From assembly GCF_022605525.1 (NCBI RefSeq), contig NZ_JAKQYJ010000001.1, positions 682,001 to 746,000 on the forward strand: DNA of 64,000 nt, written 5' to 3'. The stretch is from Porphyrobacter sp. GA68 (lineage in GTDB: Bacteria; Pseudomonadota; Alphaproteobacteria; Sphingomonadales; Sphingomonadaceae). Every line of letters begins with the position of its first letter. Position 1 is the stretch's first letter. This document shows positions 40,721 to 48,457 of this stretch, piece after piece. A program made the position numbers and the translations under genes. The notes beneath the pieces are model-generated. The model saw only the letters and a program-made list of their open reading frames with translations, made no database searches and had not been told where the DNA came from.

Positions 40721-42555
40721 GCGGGCTGCTGCCGGCGCTTGCCGGCATGCACCAGCACCGCGGCCAGCGCAGCGGGCGTGATGCCTGGCACTCGCCCCGC
40801 AGCTGCCAGATCGGGCGGCTGTGCTCGGCTCAGCCGTTCGATCATCTCACCGGACAGTCCCGGCACCAAGGCATACGGAAAATCATGAGCGAGACTGATA
40901 TGGGTGCTCGCACGCAGGTCACGTAACTCCGCCTCCTGGCGTTGCACATAGGGGGCGTAAACAGCGTCCTCGGTCAATTCGGCGGCGAGATCATTGTCCG
41001 ACGTCCAACTCGCCGGGAGCCACCGCGCCGCCTCGTCCGCGGTGATCTTGCCGTTCGCGAGGAGTTCTCCGACAGTCTTCCCTTTAAGGTCTTTCGCCAC
41101 GGGGACCTGGTCGGCCGGGATCCGCTGCGCCAGGGCGGTGGCGCAGTCATGCCTCGCCTCCTCCCGCCTGGCGAACCATTCCGTTCTCTCTGGCCTCACA
41201 CAGCCAACCGCGATCGCGAGCGGCGTCAACCGCGTCGTTGCATTGCCAGCGCGCAGTCGCAGGCGGTACTCGGCGCGCGCGGTAAGCATACGGTAAGGTT
41301 CCGTCACTCCCTGCAGGGTCAGGTCATCCACCATGACCGCCATATAGCTGTTGGCCCGGTCAAGTGGCGGCGGATCCATGCCCTTCAACGCACAAGCAGC
41401 CGCAAGGCCCGCGATCAGGCCCTGCGCCGCAGCCTCTTCGTAGCCGGTAGTGCCATTTATCTGCCCGGCGCAATACAGGCCCGGAAGAGCTTTCATTTGC
41501 AGGCCAGCGTCGAGAGACCGGGGGTCGACGTGGTCGTATTCAACCGCGTAACCGGGCACCGTCATCTCCACCCGCTCCAGTCCCCTCATGCTGCGCAACA
41601 TGGCAAGCTGCACGTCCACCGGGAGCGATGTGCTGATGCCGTTCGGGTAAATCAGCGGGGTGTCGAGACCTTCGGGTTCGAGGAACACCTGATGCCCGTC
41701 CCGGTCGCCAAACCGGTGTATCTTGTCCTCGATGGACGGGCAGTAACGGGGGCCCTGCCCGGTGATGTCCCCGGCAAACAGCGGTGAGCGGGAGAGGTTG
41801 CGCCTGATGATGTCATGGCTACGTTCGTTTGTCCGGGTGATCGCGCAGAACACCTGGGGATTGGCGCGCGCTCTGGTCACAGGCGACATGGTCCAATGCT
41901 CCACGTCGCTGGGTTGCTCTGCCAGCTGAGCCCAATCGATCGTGCGACCGTCAAGGCGCGGGGGTGTGCCAGTCTTGAGGCGCGCCAGCGGCAGAGACGC
42001 TTCGCGCAGCTGTGCCGCCAGACGATGCGCGCTCGCCTCTCCCACACGCCCGCCGCTCAGCCGCTCCTCTCCACGGAACAGCGTACCGCCAAGGAATGTG
42101 CCGGTGCAAAGCACAACCGCGGCTGCCGGTATATCCGAGCCATCGGCCAGCCGCACACCTGCAATCCGGTTGTTTGACATCAATAGTTCGGTCGCTTCGC
42201 CTTCCACAATGGACAAGTTCGGCTGCTGCGCCACAACCTGCGCGACTGCTCGCTGGAACAATGTGCGGTCCGCTTGCACCCGCGGCCCCCAAACGGCGCT
42301 TCCTTTCGAGCGATTGAGCATCCGGTGGTGGATCGCCGCCGCGTCTGCGGCCTGGCCGATCACGCCATCAAAGGCATCGACCTCGCGAACGAGATGGCCC
42401 TTACCCAGTCCGCCGATGGCAGGATTGCAGCTCATCGCGCCGATCTTGCTCGCATCGAACGTGACAAGTGTGGCAGGCACACCCATGCGGGCGGCGACAC
42501 AGGCTGCCTCCACACCGGCATGGCCGCCGCCAATTACGATGATCGATCGGTTCAT
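40717..42555 (-). CDS. mnmG: tRNA uridine-5-carboxymethylaminomethyl modification enzyme MnmG (GidA)
   Basis: FAD-dependent partner of MnmE that installs the cmnm5 group at wobble U34. The 612-residue protein has the FAD-binding [11 protein letters not shown] near the N-terminus, the [13 protein letters not shown] region, [36 protein letters not shown] and the C-terminal helical MnmE/tRNA-binding part. ATG 42555 is chosen, as the frame's extra 16 codons upstream read back through the parS site. Its stop overlaps the rsmG start. Confidence 0.96.
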   Translation of the reverse strand: MNRSIIVIGGGHAGVEAACVAARMGVPATLVTFDASKIGAMSCNPAIGGLGKGHLVREVDAFDGVIGQAADAAAIHHRMLNRSKGSAVWGPRVQADRTLFQRAVAQVVAQQPNLSIVEGEATELLMSNNRIAGVRLADGSDIPAAAVVLCTGTFLGGTLFRGEERLSGGRVGEASAHRLAAQLREASLPLARLKTGTPPRLDGRTIDWAQLAEQPSDVEHWTMSPVTRARANPQVFCAITRTNERSHDIIRRNLSRSPLFAGDITGQGPRYCPSIEDKIHRFGDRDGHQVFLEPEGLDTPLIYPNGISTSLPVDVQLAMLRSMRGLERVEMTVPGYAVEYDHVDPRSLDAGLQMKALPGLYCAGQINGTTGYEEAAAQGLIAGLAAACALKGMDPPPLDRANSYMAVMVDDLTLQGVTEPYRMLTARAEYRLRLRAGNATTRLTPLAIAVGCVRPERTEWFARREEARHDCATALAQRIPADQVPVAKDLKGKTVGELLANGKITADEAARWLPASWTSDNDLAAELTEDAVYAPYVQRQEAELRDLRASTHISLAHDFPYALVPGLSGEMIERLSRAQPPDLAAAGRVPGITPAALAAVLVHAGKRRQQPA

Positions 42556-42561
42556 TGAAGA

Positions 42562-42577
42562 TGTTTCACGTGAAACA
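42562..42577. promoter_or_regulatory. parS centromere site between mnmE and mnmG
   Basis: TGTTTCACGTGAAACA, a perfect 16-bp palindrome in the 32-bp gap between the mnmE stop and the mnmG ATG. It is the copy closest to the putative origin, about 12.4 kb away. Confidence 0.93.
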
Positions 42578-42587
42578 ACGGGCTTCT

Positions 42588-43865
42588 CTATTTGCCGATA
42601 CAAAACCGGCCGAACAGGGCGTCAAGCATGTCCTCGGTCGCGGTTCGGCCAAGCACTGCGTCAAATGCCACGCGCGTTTGCCGCAGATGTTCCGCGATGA
42701 CAAGATCATCCTGTGCGGTCACGATCTGCGACAACGCCGCCTGTGCCTCCGCCAGCAGCATGGCTTGCCGGTTGTTGAGCGCGACTTGCCCCGCGCTGGG
42801 AAGAATGGTTCTCGCTTTCTCAGCGATCGCCAGCTTGAGCTGATCAACGCCCTCACCCGTTCGGCCCGACACCCGGTGGTCGGGTGACCGCTTGCGCAAA
42901 TCTGCGGGGGCATCGATCCTTGTCTCAATCTCCAGCGCCTTCGTTGGCCCCTCCCCTTCGGGTCCGAGCCACAATACCAGATCCGCGCGATCGATGTGCC
43001 GACGCGCACGACCGATGCCGATGGCCTCGATGCTGCCTGCGCCTTCATCTCGCAAACCCGCCGTGTCGATGAAAGTGAAAGGAACGCCTCTTATGGCAAC
43101 ATTCCGCTCCAGCGCATCTCGGGTCGTCCCAGCTTCCGGCGAAGTTATTGCCGCCTCATCTTCCACCAGAGCATTGAACAGGGTCGACTTGCCGCTGTTA
43201 GGCGGCCCGGCGATGACCACCCGGACGCCTTCCTTGAGCCGGTCACTGCGCGGGCGGCTCAGCCACTCCGCAAGATCAGCCGCAAGGGCTGCGACTTCTT
43301 TCCGAAAGCTCGGTGGCAAATGGGCGGCATCATCGTCATCGGCAAAATCCAGCGCCGCTTCGACCAGAGCCGACAGGCGCAGGATGTGTTGCCGCCACTC
43401 TTCCACCTGCGCGGAAAAACGCCCCTCGGTGAGGCTGATCGCGGCTGCGCGCTGAAGCTCGGTTTCTGCCGCCAGCAGGTCGGCCAGTCCCTCCGCCTCG
43501 GCAAGGTCCATGCGCCCGTTGCGGAATGCCCGCCTGGTAAACTCCCCCGCCTCTGCCCTGCGACACCCCAGCCTTTCCAGCGCCCGCTCGACCGCGGCGA
43601 CAACCGCGCGTCCACCGTGACAGTGCAGCTCGACCATGTTCTCACCCGTAGCCGTGGCAGGCGCAGCGAACCGCATCACCAAAGCCCGGTCGATGATGAC
43701 GCCATCGGGGCTGCGCAACGCCCGCAGGGCGGCTGTTCGCGGATTTGGCAACGGCTGACGGCAAAGATCGCCGACAACGCGGTGTGCGTCAGGTCCACTG
43801 ATACGGATAATGGCAATAGCTGCCGGCGGCGCCCCGCTCGACAAGGCGAAGATCGTATCCGACAT
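42588..43865 (-). CDS. mnmE: tRNA modification GTPase MnmE (TrmE)
   Basis: A 425-residue GTPase working with MnmG on tRNA U34. It has the folate-binding N-domain ([22 protein letters not shown]), helical domain, G domain with [14 protein letters not shown] (G1), GTTRD (G2), DTAGLRDEG (G3), and a C-terminus ending CIGK with the catalytic cysteine. ATG 43865 fits the family start, while the frame's 39-codon extension overlaps the DUF6489 gene. It follows DUF6489 by 10 bp. Confidence 0.96.
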   Translation of the reverse strand: MSDTIFALSSGAPPAAIAIIRISGPDAHRVVGDLCRQPLPNPRTAALRALRSPDGVIIDRALVMRFAAPATATGENMVELHCHGGRAVVAAVERALERLGCRRAEAGEFTRRAFRNGRMDLAEAEGLADLLAAETELQRAAAISLTEGRFSAQVEEWRQHILRLSALVEAALDFADDDDAAHLPPSFRKEVAALAADLAEWLSRPRSDRLKEGVRVVIAGPPNSGKSTLFNALVEDEAAITSPEAGTTRDALERNVAIRGVPFTFIDTAGLRDEGAGSIEAIGIGRARRHIDRADLVLWLGPEGEGPTKALEIETRIDAPADLRKRSPDHRVSGRTGEGVDQLKLAIAEKARTILPSAGQVALNNRQAMLLAEAQAALSQIVTAQDDLVIAEHLRQTRVAFDAVLGRTATEDMLDALFGRFCIGK

Positions 43866-43875
43866 CAAGCCGTGG

Positions 43876-44142
43876 TCATTCCGGTTTGCCGGTCGCCCCG
43901 CCCTCGCCATCTCCCGGTTTCCTCGCGGCCGCTTCCATGAAGCTTTGGAACATCTTGAAGCCAAGCTGCCCCATGGGGGCAAGTTCCCGAGCGTAGTCGC
44001 GCAGTTGATCCGGGCTTTTCACCCCTTTCATAGCGCTGGCCATCATGTCGACATAGACATCATTAGCCTTCGCCACATCAGGCAGTCCCATAAACCGGCG
44101 TGCTTCTTCCGGCGTGCAGTCGATTTCCAGGTGAACCTTCAT
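43876..44142 (-). CDS. DUF6489 family protein
   Basis: An 88-residue protein starting MKVHLEIDCTPEEARRFMGL, then PDVAKANDVYVDMMASAMKG and a C-terminal GFKMFQSFMEAAARKPG amphipathic helix. DUF6489 proteins are found just upstream of mnmE in sphingomonads and their function is not known. The phasin-like appearance of the helices is only an impression. First gene of the DUF6489-mnmE-mnmG-rsmG-parA-parB run. The frame's 19-codon upstream extension was dropped. Confidence 0.8.
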   Translation of the reverse strand: MKVHLEIDCTPEEARRFMGLPDVAKANDVYVDMMASAMKGVKSPDQLRDYARELAPMGQLGFKMFQSFMEAAARKPGDGEGGATGKPE

Positions 44143-44236
44143 CGGGCAAACTCCATCGCATTGACTGCACGATTTGGGTCTTGGGGAAAGTCGGCGCAAG
44201 CACTAAGCTTTAGAGGACCGATCCAAGGAGAAACGC

Positions 44237-44947
44237 GTGAGCCGATCTGTTTCCATCCCGCAGCTGTCTGGCGCCGGAAGTTTTGACGCATATATCGCCC
44301 GGCCAGACGGTGAGCCGAAGGCTGCCATCATCGTGATCCAGGAAATCTTTGGCGTTAACGCTGGCATTCGGCGCAAATGTGACAAGCTGGCGCAAGCCGG
44401 TTACCTCGCTGCCGCGCCTGACCTGTTCTGGCGGCTTGAGCGGAACCTGCAACTCGATCCGGACGTGGAAGCTGAGTTCCAACGAGCGCTGGAACTGATG
44501 GCCAGGTTCGACCAGGATGAGGGCATTCGCGACATCGAGGCGACGATCCGCTACTTGCGCGCCGAAGAAGGGGCGGAAAAGGTTGGCGCGGTCGGTTACT
44601 GCCTTGGCGGGCGACTGGCGTTCATGACCGCGGCGCGGACGGACTGCGATGCCTCGGTGGGGTACTACGCCGTCGGTGTCGACGGCCTGCTGCGTGAAAA
44701 GCACGCCATTGCCAACCCGCTGATGCTCCACATCGCGGGTGATGACGGCTTTGTGGACAAGGCGACCCAAGCTGCAATGCATGAGGGGCTGGACGACCAT
44801 CCCAAGGTCACTCTGTACGATTATCCCGGTGTCGATCACGGGTTTGCGACGGAAATGGGCAAGCGGCGAATCGATGAGGCTGCGGAGCTGGCGGATCGGC
44901 GCACAATGGAGTTCTTCGCGCGCCATCTGACCGACAGTTCAAGTTGA
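44237..44947 (+). CDS. Dienelactone hydrolase family protein
   Basis: A 236-residue alpha/beta hydrolase of the DLH family. The cysteine nucleophile sits in GYCLGG (about residue 118), the acid in HIAGDDGFVD (about 170) and the histidine in PGVDHGFA (about 200), forming the Cys-Asp-His triad. It hydrolyses small lactone or ester substrates, possibly in aromatic degradation, but no catabolic neighbours are present. GTG 44237 has a perfect AAGGAG ribosome site. It is divergent from DUF6489 and precedes the pilus operon in the same direction. Confidence 0.92.
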   Translation: MSRSVSIPQLSGAGSFDAYIARPDGEPKAAIIVIQEIFGVNAGIRRKCDKLAQAGYLAAAPDLFWRLERNLQLDPDVEAEFQRALELMARFDQDEGIRDIEATIRYLRAEEGAEKVGAVGYCLGGRLAFMTAARTDCDASVGYYAVGVDGLLREKHAIANPLMLHIAGDDGFVDKATQAAMHEGLDDHPKVTLYDYPGVDHGFATEMGKRRIDEAAELADRRTMEFFARHLTDSSS

Positions 44948-44975
44948 TGCATTATTCTTTGAACGTCACACACAA

Positions 44976-44992
44976 TGCGTCGAATAGACGCA
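44976..44992. promoter_or_regulatory. Inverted repeat between DLH gene and pilus operon
   Basis: TGCGTC (44976-44981) and GACGCA (44987-44992) form a perfect 6-bp stem with a five-base loop in the AT-richer leader upstream of the pilus operon. It may be an operator or a weak transcript end. No T-run follows. Confidence 0.3.
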
Positions 44993-45134
44993 CATTGAAA
45001 TGTTATAGTCGAACAGGATGCTCTTTGCGTTAACCACTTTGTGAAGCTTTCTGGCTATGCCTCGCTGCACGAACAGCAACGCGACCTTCGGCCTTGCCAA
45101 GGGCGGTTTGCTGACCAAGGAGAGGTTCTGCGCC

Positions 45135-45719
45135 ATGTACGCCATGTCTCCTTCGTCAGACTGCGCTCTGGCGCAACGCCGCCGCGGCCGCCAAGCGAAC
45201 ATGGTTTGCCTCGTCCTGCCGTGTCTTCTGGTGTCGGCTGTACCCAGCCGGGCAAATCAGTCAGAAGTGCGGATCACCGCCGAACGTGACTTGCGCTTCG
45301 GATCTTTTGCCGTTCCATCCAGCGGCTGGCGTGAAGTAACACCAGCCGGGGCGGTTAGCGGAAGCGGCATCATAGCCATGCCTGGCGCAACCGGCCCGGC
45401 GCAATTCACGCTCACCTATGATCGCGGCAACAACGGCCAGGTCAGGCTGAACATCCAGCTGCAGTTGATCCTGCTACCCGCCCCCGTGGTGACGCAGCAG
45501 GGCGTTGTTGCTCGGCTGACCGGGTACCAGACGGACTTGCCCGGTGCTGCTCGAGTTGCCGCCGGACAGCCAGTATTGGTCAGCCTGCCGGATTGTCGTC
45601 AGCGGCTTTGCACGGTGTCTTTCCGCGTCGGTGGACGGCTCGATCTGGAACGTACGAGCGGCGGCGGCCGGATTGACGTTCCTATCCCGATGACCGTCTC
45701 AGTGCTGTCAATAAGATAG
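45135..45719 (+). CDS. DUF4402-like secreted pilus subunit
   Basis: A 194-residue exported protein. After an unusually long N-region (about 25 residues) comes the hydrophobic MVCLVLPCLLVSAVPSRAN signal segment. The mature part has the DUF4402 outline: RDLRFGSF near the start, a glycine-rich GAVSGSGIIAMPGATGPAQFTL stretch and a final FRVGGRLDLERTSGGG...IPMTVSVL strand. An internal DCRQRLC pair may form a disulfide, absent from the neighbouring subunits, suggesting a minor or tip subunit. ATG 45135 is chosen for its AAGGAGAGG ribosome site; the frame opens 26 codons earlier. First gene of the pilus operon. Confidence 0.65.
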   Translation: MYAMSPSSDCALAQRRRGRQANMVCLVLPCLLVSAVPSRANQSEVRITAERDLRFGSFAVPSSGWREVTPAGAVSGSGIIAMPGATGPAQFTLTYDRGNNGQVRLNIQLQLILLPAPVVTQQGVVARLTGYQTDLPGAARVAAGQPVLVSLPDCRQRLCTVSFRVGGRLDLERTSGGGRIDVPIPMTVSVLSIR

Positions 45720-45796
45720 GTGCCGCAGGAACCCAGTCACTATCCGCAAAAGCAGCAGAAAGGAACAATCTGCCGCAACAGGATTAGGATTGGTAG

Positions 45797-46222
45797 ATGT
45801 GGCGGCCAGTTTCCCTACGGCGACGCAAACGCCTCTACGCCGCGTGGTTGGTGGCCACAGCCATGTCTGGCATGGTCAATCCCGCCCAGGCGCAGGACCA
45901 CAAAGCCATGGCATCAGGAGTTGCGGGAGTACAGATCATCGAGCCAGTCTCTGTGGAGGGGTGGGCGATCGCTGCACGAACCGGTGTGCTGATCACCACT
46001 GATCTCACAAGCACGACGATTGAGTCACCAGGTTCGCAGAACAAGCACATCAGCAGTCCACTCTCCTCCAGGCCGAATCGACGGGCGACCCAAGTATCTA
46101 TTTTCGAACATGATTTAGCAGGCAGAGCTGCATCACCCTCGTTACGAACAGGGTCGACCGTAACTGGGACTAATCCCTTGAATACAGCAGCTGATCCCGT
46201 AATCCTGGTGCTTTTACAGTGA
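45797..46222 (+). CDS. Small secreted protein, possible truncated DUF4402 subunit
   Basis: A 141-residue protein with an arginine-rich n-region and signal peptide (YAAWLVATAMSGMVNPAQAQ, cleavage after AQA). AGVQIIEPVSVEGW resembles the first strand of DUF4402 subunits, and the last residues DPVILVLLQ resemble a closing strand. The LxFG and VGG core motifs are missing, and the middle is polar and serine/threonine-rich. It may be a decayed or highly diverged subunit. Base composition becomes AT-rich toward its 3' end. An AGGA box precedes the ATG. Confidence 0.45.
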   Translation: MWRPVSLRRRKRLYAAWLVATAMSGMVNPAQAQDHKAMASGVAGVQIIEPVSVEGWAIAARTGVLITTDLTSTTIESPGSQNKHISSPLSSRPNRRATQVSIFEHDLAGRAASPSLRTGSTVTGTNPLNTAADPVILVLLQ

Positions 46223-46375
46223 TATAGGAATGGTTAATTGGCGATGGACATCGTTTCCATCAATTTTTAAAAACTAAGTAGTAACCCCTAATCGACGCCA
46301 GAGCTTCTGCGGAAGCGCTGCCGCATCACGCCAGCGGCTGGATGCCGTGGCTCATCGACAAAGGGATCATCGACA

Positions 46376-46867
46376 ATGAAGAAGTTTCTGTTTGCAGTTC
46401 TGGCAAGCTCCATCGCAGTGCCAGCATACGCCGCCCCTGGTGACAGCAGCACCGCGCAGGGCACCGCCACTGCGCAGATCGTCGCGCCGATCACGCTGAC
46501 GCACGTGTCCGGTGCGGCGCTCAGCTTCGGTACTTTGACAGCCGGCACCGGCGGCACGGCGACCGTGAGCGTCGGCAGTGTCCGCACCGTGGGCGGCGAC
46601 GTGTCCGGTATCACCGGCGTCGCGCCGGCTGCCGATGCTTTCACCGTGACGGGTGATGCCAACCGCTCTTTCTCCATTACAACCGCAGGCGGTACGGTCG
46701 CCAATGGCGGCAACAGCATGGCCTTCACCACCACGGCCGCGGCAACCGGCGCCCTGAGCGCTAGTGGTACAGCGTCGTTCCGCGTGGGCGGCACGCTGAC
46801 CGTGGGCAACAACCAGGCGCCGGGCAGCTACACCGGCACTTACAACGCCACGGTTTCCTACAATTGA
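46376..46867 (+). CDS. DUF4402 domain protein, probable major pilin
   Basis: A 163-residue exported protein with signal peptide MKKFLFAVLASSIAVPAYAA. The mature sequence is almost all small residues (Ala, Gly, Ser, Thr): ATAQIVAPITLTHVSGAALSFG, then GVAPAADAFTVTGDANRSFSI and a closing FRVGGTLTVGNN...YTGTYNATVSYN strand. This is the DUF4402 immunoglobulin-like subunit pattern. Clean signal sequence, low complexity and a separate AT-rich upstream gap (153 bp) suggest it is the abundant shaft subunit. AAGGGATC precedes the ATG. Confidence 0.82.
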   Translation: MKKFLFAVLASSIAVPAYAAPGDSSTAQGTATAQIVAPITLTHVSGAALSFGTLTAGTGGTATVSVGSVRTVGGDVSGITGVAPAADAFTVTGDANRSFSITTAGGTVANGGNSMAFTTTAAATGALSASGTASFRVGGTLTVGNNQAPGSYTGTYNATVSYN

Positions 46868-46931
46868 GCCTGAGGGACGAACAGGGGGCTGGCTGATGCC
46901 AGCACCCTGTTCACCTCTGGCCTGATTTGCC

Positions 46932-47462
46932 ATGATGAACGCCGCGCTTCCGCTTCGCCTGCTTGCCCAAATCGGCATGGCGGCCTTTCTTCTGGGCGGC
47001 GGTTGCCTCGCCGCCCAGACGACGGGCGGACAATCCCGCGCGTCTGGTACAGCGACTGCAGACATAGTGCGCCCATCACAGATCGAGCCTGTGCAGGACC
47101 TGCGCTTTGGCACAATCGTGAGGCCAGCGGCAGGCGGAACCGTGGCCGTCGCGCCCAATGGCGCGGTAACCAGCACACTTGATTTGAGCCAGTTTCCCGG
47201 GAACCGGGGCGCCGCGCGGTTCCGGGTCAAGGGCGATCCCAACCGCCTGTTCGTCACCTTCCTTCCGACCAGCGCCACTTTGGCCAGCGGAACGAACACG
47301 ATGCTGGCGGACCAGTTCCGCGCCAACACGTCCTTTGGCTTTGCGGGCTTTGACGCTGCGGGAAATTACCAGCTGGACGTTGGTGCAAGGCTGATAGTCG
47401 GGGGCAACCAGCCTGTTGGCGACTACCGCGGCACGTTCGACTTAACGGTTCTTTATCTCTAA
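46932..47462 (+). CDS. DUF4402 domain protein, pilus subunit
   Basis: A 176-residue exported protein with signal peptide (MAAFLLGGGCLAAQ region). It follows the DUF4402 plan: SGTATADIVRPSQIEPVQDLRFG, a glycine-rich turn, AARFRVKGDPNRLFVTFLP and RLIVGGNQPVGDYRGTFDLTVLYL as the final donor-type strand. It is 64 bp after the presumed major pilin and directly before the chaperone gene, the usual place for a second structural subunit. Confidence 0.8.
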   Translation: MMNAALPLRLLAQIGMAAFLLGGGCLAAQTTGGQSRASGTATADIVRPSQIEPVQDLRFGTIVRPAAGGTVAVAPNGAVTSTLDLSQFPGNRGAARFRVKGDPNRLFVTFLPTSATLASGTNTMLADQFRANTSFGFAGFDAAGNYQLDVGARLIVGGNQPVGDYRGTFDLTVLYL

Positions 47463-47524
47463 ACCTTTATCAAGTTCTTCGCCCTGCCAGGGCCGATTCT
47501 CTCAACAGTAGTAGAACCCGACCC

Positions 47525-48457
47525 ATGTCCTTTGAACGCCATGTTCGCAGCCATGCCCTGCGTCTGAGCGCCGGTCTGCTCGCGCTGATCGCATGTCCGC
47601 TCGGCGCGCAGGACCAAGCTGTCGACGCGCCCTCCCCGCCGCCTGTCACCACCCATGTTCCAGCGGGGGCGGTGGCGGGCCTGGGCGACATCAACCTGTT
47701 TCCCAAGCGCCTTGTGCTGGACGGAAGCCGTGAGATCGCCATGATCGGCCTGTACAACAAAGCCGCCAGTGAAGGTGATTACGAGATCACGCTGCGCGAC
47801 CTGCGGATGACCTCGGAGGGACAGCTTGTTCCTCTGGAGGCGGGCGATCCGGCGGCCGGCGAAGTGCGGCCGGCCAGCGACATGGTGCGTCACTCTCCGC
47901 GCCGTGTCACCCTGCGCCCCGATGAATCGCAGACAGTGCGCTTGATGCTGCGCGCCCCCGCTGATCTGCCTCCTGGGGAATACCGCACGCACTTTCAGGT
48001 CGTGTCCGTTCCCCGCGACGTAGTCGATGGTGTTTCGATCACCGAAGCTGTGGGGGTGGCGGACACAGGCGGCATCGGCGTGAAGATCCGCCCGCGCATC
48101 GGCCTCTCCATTCCTGTCATCGTGCGGATCGGGGCTACCACCCTCGAAGCGGGCGTCGCCGACGCGCGGGTTCTGACCGCTGCGGATGGCTCTCAGGCAG
48201 TGGAATTCATGCTGACACGCCGCGGCACGCGCTCCGCCTATGGCGATATCACCATCACCGCGGCTGGACTCGGCGAACCGCTTGCCGTCCTGCGCGGGGT
48301 GGGTATCTATCCCGAGGTGTCGGCAAGACAGGTCACCGTGCCACTGCCGGGCGGGCAGCCTGCTTTGCGGCAGGGGACTCGCCTGAAGATCAGCTTTACC
48401 GATGACGATCACGCGCCGGGCACGCTCCTGGCGACGCATGAATTCGCCGTGCCGTGA
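47525..48457 (+). CDS. PapD-like periplasmic pilus chaperone
   Basis: A 310-residue exported protein (signal peptide about 1-29). It has the N-terminal immunoglobulin fold of fimbrial chaperones: INLFPKRLVLDGSREIAMIGLYN (G1/A1 strands), EGDYEITLRDLRM, VRHSPRRVTLRPDESQTVRLMLRAP and PPGEYRTHFQVV, followed by a second beta domain with RPRIGLSIPVIVRIG. The P-R-R-V-T-L-x-P-x-x-x-Q element corresponds to the chaperone subunit-binding edge. Longer than classic PapD (about 240) because of an N-terminal extension and C-terminal strand set. Its stop overlaps the usher GTG. Confidence 0.82.
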   Translation: MSFERHVRSHALRLSAGLLALIACPLGAQDQAVDAPSPPPVTTHVPAGAVAGLGDINLFPKRLVLDGSREIAMIGLYNKAASEGDYEITLRDLRMTSEGQLVPLEAGDPAAGEVRPASDMVRHSPRRVTLRPDESQTVRLMLRAPADLPPGEYRTHFQVVSVPRDVVDGVSITEAVGVADTGGIGVKIRPRIGLSIPVIVRIGATTLEAGVADARVLTAADGSQAVEFMLTRRGTRSAYGDITITAAGLGEPLAVLRGVGIYPEVSARQVTVPLPGGQPALRQGTRLKISFTDDDHAPGTLLATHEFAVP

